Positions 11,613 to 18,027 of a DNA stretch of 18,027 nucleotides are shown here, piece after piece. The position numbers were made by a program, and so were the translations under genes. The number at the start of each line of letters is the position of its first letter. Positions within the stretch are counted from its first letter, which is position 1. Below the pieces are notes generated by a model. That model did no database searches and was not told where the DNA came from. It worked only from the letters and a program-made list of their open reading frames with translations. Location: positions 1-18,027 of the forward strand of contig CAXTTS010000048.1 in the NCBI GenBank assembly GCA_964247265.1, read 5' to 3'. This DNA is from Alterirhizorhabdus sp964247265 (lineage in GTDB: Bacteria > Pseudomonadota > Alphaproteobacteria > Sphingomonadales > Sphingomonadaceae).

Positions 11613-14519
11613 ATGACGATAAAGACGGTTTTGCGTGGCGGAGCGATGCTTCCGGCGATGGTCCTGTTCGGTGCGGGCGTCGCATCGGCCCAATCGGTCG
11701 ATGTCGGTCCGGCGGCGGCGGCGGACGCGCCGGCCAATGCCGAAGCTGACGGTGGCCTCATCATCGTCACCGGGTCGCGCATCCGCCGCGATCCGCTGAC
11801 GCAGGATTCGCCGGTCGTCGTCGTCGATCAGTCCTCCATCGCCCGCACCGGCCTCTCGGCCATCGCCGACGTGCTCCAGCGCCTGCCGAGCGCCAGCGGC
11901 GGCCTGAACAGCAAGGTGAACAACAGCGGCAATATCGGCAATCCGCCGGATGGCGGCGGTGTCGGCGCGGGATCGGCGGAGATCGATCTGCGCTATCTCG
12001 GCGCGAAGCGCACGCTCGTGCTGGTGGATGGCCTGCGTTACGTCAACGGCACGTCGGGAAGCGGTATCCCGGCGACGGTCGATCTGAACACGATCCCCAA
12101 GAACCAGATCGAGCGAATCGAGGTGCTGCAATCCGGCCAGTCGCCCTTGTACGGGTCGGATGCGCTGGCCGGTGTCGTCAACATCATCACCAAGGCATCG
12201 CAGGACGGGCTGCAGGCCAGCGCGCAGTTCGGCACGTTCCGCGCGGGCGACGGGCATACGCAGGATTATGACCTGAGCTACGGCTTCAAGGGGCCGACCA
12301 CCAGCGTCGTCATCGGCGGCAGCTATGTAAAGCAGGAGGCGGTGCGGACGCGCGACCGCGCCATTTCGCAATTTCCCAATCCCGGCCAGACGAGTTGCAC
12401 CGATCCGATCGGCGGATGCAGCAGCGCGACCGTCAACGGCTACGTTCAGGTGGATGGCCCCGCGCTAACGGTGAAGGCCCCGGTGCTCACCGGCCGCCCG
12501 CGCTACGATCCGCTGAACCCGACCGGCCCGAACAGCGATTTCCGCCTGCTGACCACTGACGATCGGTTCAACTTCGCGCCGTTCAACTACTTCCTCACCC
12601 CTTCAGAACGCTATGGCGGGTTCGCCAGCGTGAAGCAGGAACTGGGCGCCGACATCAACCTGCGGGTCAAGGCCGTCTACAACCATCGCAATTCGCAGAA
12701 CCAGGCGGCGTATCTGCCGCTGTTCGTCGGGCCGGACGCGGGCAACGGCAATCTGCTCGATACCATCTCGATCGATGCGACCAACCCGTACAACCCGTTC
12801 GGCTACACCCTGTCCGCCGGCGGCGCGGGCAACCCGCCGGCCAATTATTCGACCGTGCGCCGGCGCCTGGTCGAGGCCGGGCAGCGGACCTACAGCCAGA
12901 GCGTCGACACGATGTCGCTGACCGGCGGGTTGGACGGTTCGTTCATGCTCGGCTCGCACAAGTGGTTCTGGGATGCGAGCGCGGTGATAGGCTATAACGA
13001 CGCGCACCAATTGTTCACCGGCAACGTCAACGCCGCGAAGTTGCAGCTGGCGCTCGGCCCGCTTTCCGCCTGCACCGGATCGTGCGTGCCGTTCAACATC
13101 TTCGGCGGGCTCGGGTCCGTGACGCCGGCGATGCTGGCCTTCGTCGGTTTCGACGAACGCGCCAGGAGTTCGCAGGAGCTGCGCGACTATACCGCCAACC
13201 TGAGCGGCGACCTGTTCGAACTCCCCGCCGGGCCGGTGGGTGTCGCAATCGGCTACGAGCATCGCTACCAGCGCGGCACCTATACGCCGGATCCGGTCAT
13301 CACGGCGGGCCTCGGTTCGGACATTCCGTCGCAGCCGGCCGCCGGCAGCTACAATTCGGACGAGGTCTATGCCGAGCTGCGGGTGCCCTTGCTGAAGGAG
13401 GTGCCGTTCTTCAACTCGCTGGAGCTGGACGGCGCGGTGCGCCATTCGGACTATAATACCAGCGGCAGCAACACGATCTTCACCGGCAGCGGGCTGTGGA
13501 AGCCGGTAGCGGATCTGCTGCTGCGCGGTTCCTATGCGGAAGGCTTTCGTGCGCCGAGCATCGGCGAGCTGTTCGGCGCGGCGTCCCGCTCGGATGCGCC
13601 GATCGACGATCCATGCACCAACGTGGCGGGATCGCCGTTCCAGACAAACGCCACCGTCAGGACCAACTGCATCGCCAACGGCGTACCGGCCAATGGCAGC
13701 TACAACGAGCCCAATGGCGGCCAGCTGCCGGTCACGACCGGCGGCAACAACCAGCTGAAGCCGGAAACCTCGCGCACCCTGCTGTTCGGCGGCGTCTACA
13801 GCCCCAGCTGGGCGCGCGACAACGGCTTTGCCAGCCAGTTCAGCATCGAGGCGAATTACTACGACATCAAGGTGAAGGGCGCGATCGCGCCGATCGATGC
13901 GGCGATCACGCTGGCGCGTTGCGCCAACACCGCCGACGCGCTGAGCTGCGCCTCGATCACTCGCGTGGCGAGCGGCCGGATCGGCCGGATCAACAGCGTG
14001 CTGCAGAATATCGGCGGCATCCGCACCAAGGGCATCGATCTGACGATCGTCTACCGTACGCAGGAGACGCGGTATGGCGGGTTCGGCCTGTCTTTGAACG
14101 GCAATTACCTGATGAAGTATGAGGAGACCGTGCCGGCGGCGGTTGGTCTGACGACGACCAGCTACAAGGGCACGACGCGCGGCTTCCCCGATCAATCCTA
14201 TCCGAAGTTCAAGGGCAATGGCGTGCTCGACTGGCAACTGGGCGACTTCGGCGCTTCGTTCACCGGCCGCTACATCAATGCCGTCAGCGAGATCTTCAAC
14301 GGTGCCGAGCGGAAGCTGAAGGGCACCTTCTATGGCGATGTGCAGGTGCAGTTCGCGCCATCCGCCTTCGATCGCAAGATCGTGTTCACGGTGGGCGTCA
14401 ACAACGTGTTCAACCAGGATCCGCCAGCCTGCGGCACCTGCACCGGGCCGAACTACGATCCGACGACCTACGACGTGCCCGGCCAGTTCGGCTATGCGCG
14501 GATCGCCTACAAGATGTAA
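11613..14519 (+). CDS. TonB-dependent outer membrane receptor
   Basis: 22-strand-type outer-membrane transporter, 968 residues, importing an unknown substrate with TonB energy. The ATG at 11613 follows a G-rich stretch and gives a signal peptide cleaved near GVASAQ (residue 27). The frame is open to a GTG at 11508, but that extension precedes the signal. The TonB box is LIIVTGSRI (49-57). The plug follows, with PVVVVDQSSIARTGLSAIAD, LVLVDGLRYVNG and IERIEVLQSGQSPLYGSDAL leading into AGVVNIITK. The barrel shows GSYAEGFRAPSIGELFG, a typical receptor motif, and ends in FGYARIAYKM, closing on Met rather than the usual Phe. Four Cys pairs in loops (for example SACTGSC and PACGTC) suggest disulphides. 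No FecR-type domain is seen. It is followed after 62 bases by a DUF885-like gene, probably in the same transcript, which hints at a peptide-like substrate. Confidence 0.95.
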   Translation: MTIKTVLRGGAMLPAMVLFGAGVASAQSVDVGPAAAADAPANAEADGGLIIVTGSRIRRDPLTQDSPVVVVDQSSIARTGLSAIADVLQRLPSASGGLNSKVNNSGNIGNPPDGGGVGAGSAEIDLRYLGAKRTLVLVDGLRYVNGTSGSGIPATVDLNTIPKNQIERIEVLQSGQSPLYGSDALAGVVNIITKASQDGLQASAQFGTFRAGDGHTQDYDLSYGFKGPTTSVVIGGSYVKQEAVRTRDRAISQFPNPGQTSCTDPIGGCSSATVNGYVQVDGPALTVKAPVLTGRPRYDPLNPTGPNSDFRLLTTDDRFNFAPFNYFLTPSERYGGFASVKQELGADINLRVKAVYNHRNSQNQAAYLPLFVGPDAGNGNLLDTISIDATNPYNPFGYTLSAGGAGNPPANYSTVRRRLVEAGQRTYSQSVDTMSLTGGLDGSFMLGSHKWFWDASAVIGYNDAHQLFTGNVNAAKLQLALGPLSACTGSCVPFNIFGGLGSVTPAMLAFVGFDERARSSQELRDYTANLSGDLFELPAGPVGVAIGYEHRYQRGTYTPDPVITAGLGSDIPSQPAAGSYNSDEVYAELRVPLLKEVPFFNSLELDGAVRHSDYNTSGSNTIFTGSGLWKPVADLLLRGSYAEGFRAPSIGELFGAASRSDAPIDDPCTNVAGSPFQTNATVRTNCIANGVPANGSYNEPNGGQLPVTTGGNNQLKPETSRTLLFGGVYSPSWARDNGFASQFSIEANYYDIKVKGAIAPIDAAITLARCANTADALSCASITRVASGRIGRINSVLQNIGGIRTKGIDLTIVYRTQETRYGGFGLSLNGNYLMKYEETVPAAVGLTTTSYKGTTRGFPDQSYPKFKGNGVLDWQLGDFGASFTGRYINAVSEIFNGAERKLKGTFYGDVQVQFAPSAFDRKIVFTVGVNNVFNQDPPACGTCTGPNYDPTTYDVPGQFGYARIAYKM

Positions 14520-14547
14520 CGTTCCGCCTCCCGTGCCGATGGCCGCG

Positions 14548-14575
14548 ATCCTCGTCGCCACCGGGCGGCGAGGAT
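14548..14575 (+). promoter_or_regulatory. Strong intergenic hairpin overlapping the downstream ribosome binding site
   Basis: ATCCTCGTCGCC (14548-14559) pairs with GGCGGCGAGGAT (14564-14575) over 12 bp with one G-U pair and an ACCG loop. It lies 28 bases after the receptor stop and is followed by TTTCC. The AGGA at 14571-14574, the best ribosome binding site for the ATG at 14582, is inside the 3' arm. The hairpin could terminate some transcripts, protect the receptor mRNA end, or hide the downstream start. Confidence 0.6.
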
Positions 14576-14581
14576 TTCCTG

Positions 14582-16291
14582 ATGTTCTGCAATGGGGGCA
14601 ACATGCGACGGTATCTCCGGACGGCGGCGCTCGCGGCGCTTGTGGCGATCACGAGCCCGGCGGTTGCGAGCGCACAGGCCATAGCTGCCGTCGCGCCGTC
14701 TGCGAGCCATGCCGATCTCGTCGCGCTCTTCAGGGATTGGCGCGTCTTCGTCCGGCCGATCGTCCGCGCGGGGGTGCCCGATTACAGCCCGGCGGCGATG
14801 GCGCGGAAGGCCGCCGATCTTCCGCTCTATCGCAGCCGTCTCGCCGCCATCGCCACCACCGGCTGGTCCGCCGCCGACAGGAACGACTGGCGGCTGATCC
14901 AGGCCGAGATGAACGGCTTCGATTTCTCGCTGCGAGTGCTGAAACCCTGGGCGCGCGATCCCGCCTTTTACCAGAACGTGTTCGGCGAGGAGAGCGACGT
15001 GCCCGCGCACGAAGGCCCCTCCGCCACCCCAACGATCGATCTTTTCGCATATACCTATCCGCTATCGCCAGCGGACGACCGCACGCTGACCGAAGCGATC
15101 GGCGGTGTTCCCGCGATGCTGGCGGCGGCGCGCACCAATCTGGCCGGGAGCGAGGCCGCCGATCTCTGGCGCTACGGCGACCGCACCTTCCGCGAACAAA
15201 GCACGGTACTGGCGGCGCTCGATCGCGGCGACCTCAGGATGCGGACCTTCTCGGGCCAGCAGGCCGCCTCGCTCACCGGCGCCAGCCCGGCGCTGCGCGA
15301 CGCCGTGCGCGCGGCGAAGGCGGCGACCGACAGCTTCGCCGACTGGATCGCCGCCGAGGCGCCCCGAAAGGCCGGCCCGTCCGGTGTCGGCAAGGCCAAT
15401 TACGACTGGTACGCCGCGAACGTCGATCTCTCGCCCTACAGCTGGGACCAGCAGGTGGTACTGCTCCAGCGCGAACTCGATCGCGCCCTCGCCTCGCTGA
15501 GGCTGGAGGAGGTGCGCAACCGCGATCTGCCGCCGATCGCGCCGATCGACGACGCGGCCGCCTACCGCCGGATGGCGCTCGCCAGGACGAGGAAGTTCAA
15601 CGACTTCCTTGTCGCGACCGGCCTGGTTCCGGACCGACCCTATTTCCGCAAGGCGATGGAGGCGCAGACCAGCAGCTATCCCGCGCCGGGTGCCGGGCGT
15701 GGCTTCTTCGACAATGTGATCGCGCTCGATCCGCTGCCGCTGCTGTCGCATTCGACGCACTGGATCGAGCTGGCCCGGCTCCGCTTCGAACCGCGCACCA
15801 GCCCGATTCGCCAGACCCCGCCGCTGTTCAACATCTTCGCCGATCGCTCCGAAGGGTTCGCGACCGCGATGGAGGAGATCGTCATGCAGGCGGGCCTCTA
15901 CGATGACATTCCGCACGGCCGGGAACTCGTCTGGATCATGCTGGCCAATCGCGCCGCGCGGGGGCTGGCGTCGCTGCATGTCCAGGCCAACGAGATCGAT
16001 CTGGCGAAGGCAGGCAGGTTCCACGCCGACTGGACGCCGCGCCACTGGTCGAACGCGCAGAGCAAGCTCGTCGGCTTCGAGCAGTTGCTCTACCTTCGCC
16101 AGCCCGGCTATGGCGCGAGCTATATTGTCGGCAAGCTGCAACTTGACCATCTGCTGGCGCGTGCCTCGCACGAGGCCGAGGTCGAAGGGCAGCCGTTCGT
16201 GATGAAGGATGTCTTCGCGCGGGTGATGGCGCCGGGCATCCTGCCGCCGGCGCTGATCGAGAACGAGATGTTCGCTGACCCGGTCCGTTAG
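14582..16291 (+). CDS. Exported DUF885-like protein with altered metal-binding motif
   Basis: 569 residues, predicted periplasmic or outer-membrane-associated. Start at 14582 (AGGA seven bases upstream, inside a hairpin) or at 14603 (MRRYL...). The signal peptide is RRYLRTAALAALVAITSPAV with cleavage near ASAQA (about residue 33). The body is helical, as in DUF885 proteins. Its C-terminal part matches that family best: SEGFATAMEEIVMQAGLYDD (from Ser423) corresponds to the usual EGWA...E.G.YDD block, and GASYIVGKLQLDHLLARAS to the usual Y.VGK segment. Where DUF885 enzymes normally have HE..PGHH, this protein has LLSHSTHWIEL (His390, His393), 31 residues before Glu424. One metal ligand may remain but the classical motif is lost. 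It is likely co-expressed with the TonB receptor; a role in handling the imported ligand is inference. Family assignment is moderate. Confidence 0.75.
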   Translation: MFCNGGNMRRYLRTAALAALVAITSPAVASAQAIAAVAPSASHADLVALFRDWRVFVRPIVRAGVPDYSPAAMARKAADLPLYRSRLAAIATTGWSAADRNDWRLIQAEMNGFDFSLRVLKPWARDPAFYQNVFGEESDVPAHEGPSATPTIDLFAYTYPLSPADDRTLTEAIGGVPAMLAAARTNLAGSEAADLWRYGDRTFREQSTVLAALDRGDLRMRTFSGQQAASLTGASPALRDAVRAAKAATDSFADWIAAEAPRKAGPSGVGKANYDWYAANVDLSPYSWDQQVVLLQRELDRALASLRLEEVRNRDLPPIAPIDDAAAYRRMALARTRKFNDFLVATGLVPDRPYFRKAMEAQTSSYPAPGAGRGFFDNVIALDPLPLLSHSTHWIELARLRFEPRTSPIRQTPPLFNIFADRSEGFATAMEEIVMQAGLYDDIPHGRELVWIMLANRAARGLASLHVQANEIDLAKAGRFHADWTPRHWSNAQSKLVGFEQLLYLRQPGYGASYIVGKLQLDHLLARASHEAEVEGQPFVMKDVFARVMAPGILPPALIENEMFADPVR

Positions 16292-16311
16292 GCGGGCCGC
16301 AGCCGTGTCAC

Positions 16312-17007
16312 CTACTGCGCGATCGATCGCAGCCTGTAGCCGACGCCCGGCTCGTTGATGATGAACAAGGGGCGCGCGGCGTCGGGCTCCAGCTTCTGCC
16401 GCAGGTTGCGAACGACGATGCGGAGATAATCCACGTCGGTCTCGTGCGCCGGCCCCCATATCGCCCGCAGCATGGCGGCATGGCCGAGCACGCGATCGGG
16501 CTTGCGGGCGAGTTCGGACAGCACCTCATATTCCTTGGGCGTGAGGTGGACTTCACCCCCCGCGCGCGTCACCCGGCGGCGTTCGAGATCGATCGTGTCA
16601 TCGCCGAACGTCACCAGCATCGCATCGGCGCGGGCGGTGACGCGGTGGCGTAACGCGGCTCGGACGCGGGCCAGCAATTCCTCGGTATCGAACGGCTTGG
16701 TCAGATAATCGTCGGCGCCGAGATCGAGTGCTGCGACCTTTTCGCCGGTCTCCTCGCGCGCCGAGACGACGATCAGCGTGGCGTCGGTCCGCGCGCGGAT
16801 GAGCTGGATCAGTTCCAGCCCGTCGCGGTCGGGCAGGCCGAGATCGAGCAGCACGACGTCGGGCCGCTCGATCCCGGCCAGCGACAGCCCCTCCCGCGCC
16901 GTCGCCGCCTCGGCCACGGTGTGGCCGGCGCGAGCGAGTGCGGCGCGCAGCAGCCGCCTGATATGCGGGTCGTCCTCGACGATCAGAACCTTGCTCGTCA
17001 TGTTCAT
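16312..17007 (-). CDS. kdpE: KdpE, response regulator of potassium transport
   Basis: OmpR/PhoB-type response regulator, 231 residues, that normally activates the kdp operon when potassium is low. The receiver domain (5-120) has the acidic pair Asp12-Asp13, phosphoacceptor Asp55 (VVLLDLGLPDRDG), Ser82 in the switch position and Lys104 (YLTKPFD). The winged-helix DNA-binding domain (about 130-228) ends EPGVGYRLRSIAQ and contains the RNLRQKLEPDAARP segment typical of KdpE. Start at 17007 (MNMTSK); an in-frame ATG at 17001 is an alternative and neither has a clear Shine-Dalgarno. It begins ten bases after the kdpC stop, where kdpD is usually found. The gene converges on the DUF885-like gene with 20 bases between stops and no visible shared terminator. 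Confidence 0.92.
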   Translation of the reverse strand: MNMTSKVLIVEDDPHIRRLLRAALARAGHTVAEAATAREGLSLAGIERPDVVLLDLGLPDRDGLELIQLIRARTDATLIVVSAREETGEKVAALDLGADDYLTKPFDTEELLARVRAALRHRVTARADAMLVTFGDDTIDLERRRVTRAGGEVHLTPKEYEVLSELARKPDRVLGHAAMLRAIWGPAHETDVDYLRIVVRNLRQKLEPDAARPLFIINEPGVGYRLRSIAQ

Positions 17008-17017
17008 CGGCGCGGGA

Positions 17018-17602
17018 TTACGGCCTCGTCGCCTTGCCGTCGAGCGCGCGGTTGAGCAGCAGCACGTTGACGCGCGGCTCGCCGATCAGGCCGAGCAGGG
17101 GCCACTCCACCGCACGATCGGCCAGCACGCGCACGCTCGCCGCCGAAACGCCGCGTGCCCGCGCGACACGATCGACCTGATATGAGGCGGCCTCCGGGCT
17201 GATGTGCGGATCGAGGCCGGAGCCGGAGGTCGTCACCAGATCCGCCGGCACCGCGCGCCCCGGCGCGGCGGCGGACAGGGTGGCGACATCGCCCTGCACC
17301 CGATCGTGCAGCGCCCGCGATGCCGGCCCGAGGTTCGATCCGGCCGACGCGAGCCCGTCATAGCCCTTGCCGGCGGCGGACGGGCGCGGGTGGAAATAGC
17401 GGTCGCCGGCGAAACCCTGCGCGATCAGCGAGGAACCGACGATCCGGTCGCCATCGCGGATCAGGCTGCCATTCGCCTGACGTGGAAACAGCGTCTGACC
17501 GATCGCGGTCAGCAGCAGCGGATAGCCGATGCCGAGCAAGGCCGCGAACAGCAGGGTGAGGACGAGCGCCGGACGCAGCGCGGAAGCGATGTCTTTGCCC
17601 AC
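17018..17602 (-). CDS. kdpC: KdpC, potassium-transporting ATPase subunit C
   Basis: Small subunit of the KdpFABC high-affinity potassium pump, 194 residues, normal length. One N-terminal membrane helix (about 10-32, LVLTLLFAALLGIGYPLLLT) anchors a periplasmic domain. Family landmarks are ANGSLI, GSSLIAQGF, YFHPRPSAAGKGYDGLASAG, SNLGPASRAL, DLVTTSGSGLDPHISPEAA and the C-terminal EWPLLGLIGEPRVNVLLLN. The start is a GTG at 17602; AAGGA, overlapping the kdpB stop (GCATAAGGA), supplies the ribosome binding site. The gap to kdpB is 11 bases, so the genes share a transcript and probably coupled translation. Confidence 0.95.
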   Translation of the reverse strand: MGKDIASALRPALVLTLLFAALLGIGYPLLLTAIGQTLFPRQANGSLIRDGDRIVGSSLIAQGFAGDRYFHPRPSAAGKGYDGLASAGSNLGPASRALHDRVQGDVATLSAAAPGRAVPADLVTTSGSGLDPHISPEAASYQVDRVARARGVSAASVRVLADRAVEWPLLGLIGEPRVNVLLLNRALDGKATRP

Positions 17603-17613
17603 GGTGATATTCC

Positions 17614-18027
17614 TTATGCGAGGCCGATGCCGGTGACGACGAGGTCGATGAGCTTGATGCCGACGAACGGGGCCAGCAGCCCGCCGAGCCCGTAGATGGC
17701 GAGGTTGCGCGCGAGCAGCGGCCCCGCCCCCATCGGCTTGTAGGTGACGCCGCGCAGCGCCAGCGGCACGAGCAGCGGGATGATGAGCGCGTTGAAGATG
17801 ATCGCGGAAAGGATCGCGCTCTCCGGCGTGGCCAGCCGCATCACGTTCAGCACGCCGAGACCCGGATAGAGCACGACGAACATCGCCGGGATGATCGCGA
17901 AATATTTGGCGACATCGTTGGCGACCGAGAAGGTGGTCAGCGCGCCACGCGTCATCAGCAATTGCTTGCCGAGACCGACGACCTCGATCAGCTTGGTCGG
18001 GTCGCTGTCGAGATCGACCATGTTGCC
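17614..18027 (-). CDS. kdpB: KdpB, potassium-transporting P-type ATPase (C-terminal part only)
   Basis: The last 137 residues of the catalytic P-type ATPase subunit; the rest, with the phosphorylation and ATP-binding sites, lies beyond the right edge. Visible are GNMVDLDSDPTKLIEVVGLG followed by KQLLMTRGALTTFSVANDVA, then KYFAIIPAMF (the conserved Lys in the membrane helix after NDVA), LNVMRLATPESAILSAIIFN, ALIIPLLVPLALRGV and LLARNLAIYGLGGLLAPFVG. These are close to canonical KdpB and include three or four membrane helices. It is the first of the kdp genes in view; kdpA should lie further right. Confidence 0.97.
   Translation of the reverse strand, partial: GNMVDLDSDPTKLIEVVGLGKQLLMTRGALTTFSVANDVAKYFAIIPAMFVVLYPGLGVLNVMRLATPESAILSAIIFNALIIPLLVPLALRGVTYKPMGAGPLLARNLAIYGLGGLLAPFVGIKLIDLVVTGIGLA

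Noticed and set aside
12603..14561. A 652-codon open frame on the minus strand opposite the TonB receptor
   Set aside because: No motif or signal is seen; the composition is typical of an antisense shadow of the receptor gene.

Overview
The window reads as chromosomal DNA of a GC-rich alphaproteobacterium, most likely a sphingomonad (Sphingomonas or relative). This is inferred from the uniformly high GC, the TonB-dependent receptor type, the DUF2231/sorbosone-dehydrogenase pair and the lipoprotein styles; no marker gene fixes the genus. Two 10-base N runs (518-527 and 8255-8264) show that it is a scaffold.

Layout. 1-2991 (minus): a NodT-type outer-membrane efflux lipoprotein, then a MacA/HlyD-type periplasmic adaptor that runs off the left edge. 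Together they make two parts of a tripartite exporter; the inner-membrane pump is presumably just outside. 2992-3278: divergent control region with an 18-bp palindrome. 3279-4286 (plus): fumarylacetoacetate-hydrolase-family enzyme. 4373-5044 (plus): small Gly/Tyr- and Arg/Gly/Pro-rich lipoprotein. 5107-5197 (plus): tRNA-Ser(GGA) with encoded CCA. 5283-8123 (minus): trimeric autotransporter adhesin (YadA class) with a duplicated head-neck-stalk module. 8124-8482: non-coding leader with repeats, hairpins and a gap. 8483-9379 (minus): unrecognised exported, probably beta-barrel protein.

9603-11419 (plus): a DUF2231 membrane protein overlapping by 4 bases a lipoprotein PQQ-type sorbosone/glucose dehydrogenase, an apparent two-gene operon. 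11613-16291 (plus): a TonB-dependent receptor followed by an exported DUF885-like protein. A strong 12-bp hairpin between them contains the likely ribosome binding site of the second gene. 16312-18027 (minus): the 3' end of the kdp potassium-uptake operon in the order kdpB (partial), kdpC, kdpE, with no kdpD between kdpC and kdpE.

Most of the window is cell-envelope biology: export, adhesion, outer-membrane uptake and periplasmic oxidation. No phage, transposase, CRISPR array or obvious genomic island is present. I did not find a clearly new multi-gene system. The best leads are the receptor/DUF885-like pair with its intergenic hairpin and altered metal motif, the missing kdpD, and the adhesin with its unrecognised upstream barrel protein.
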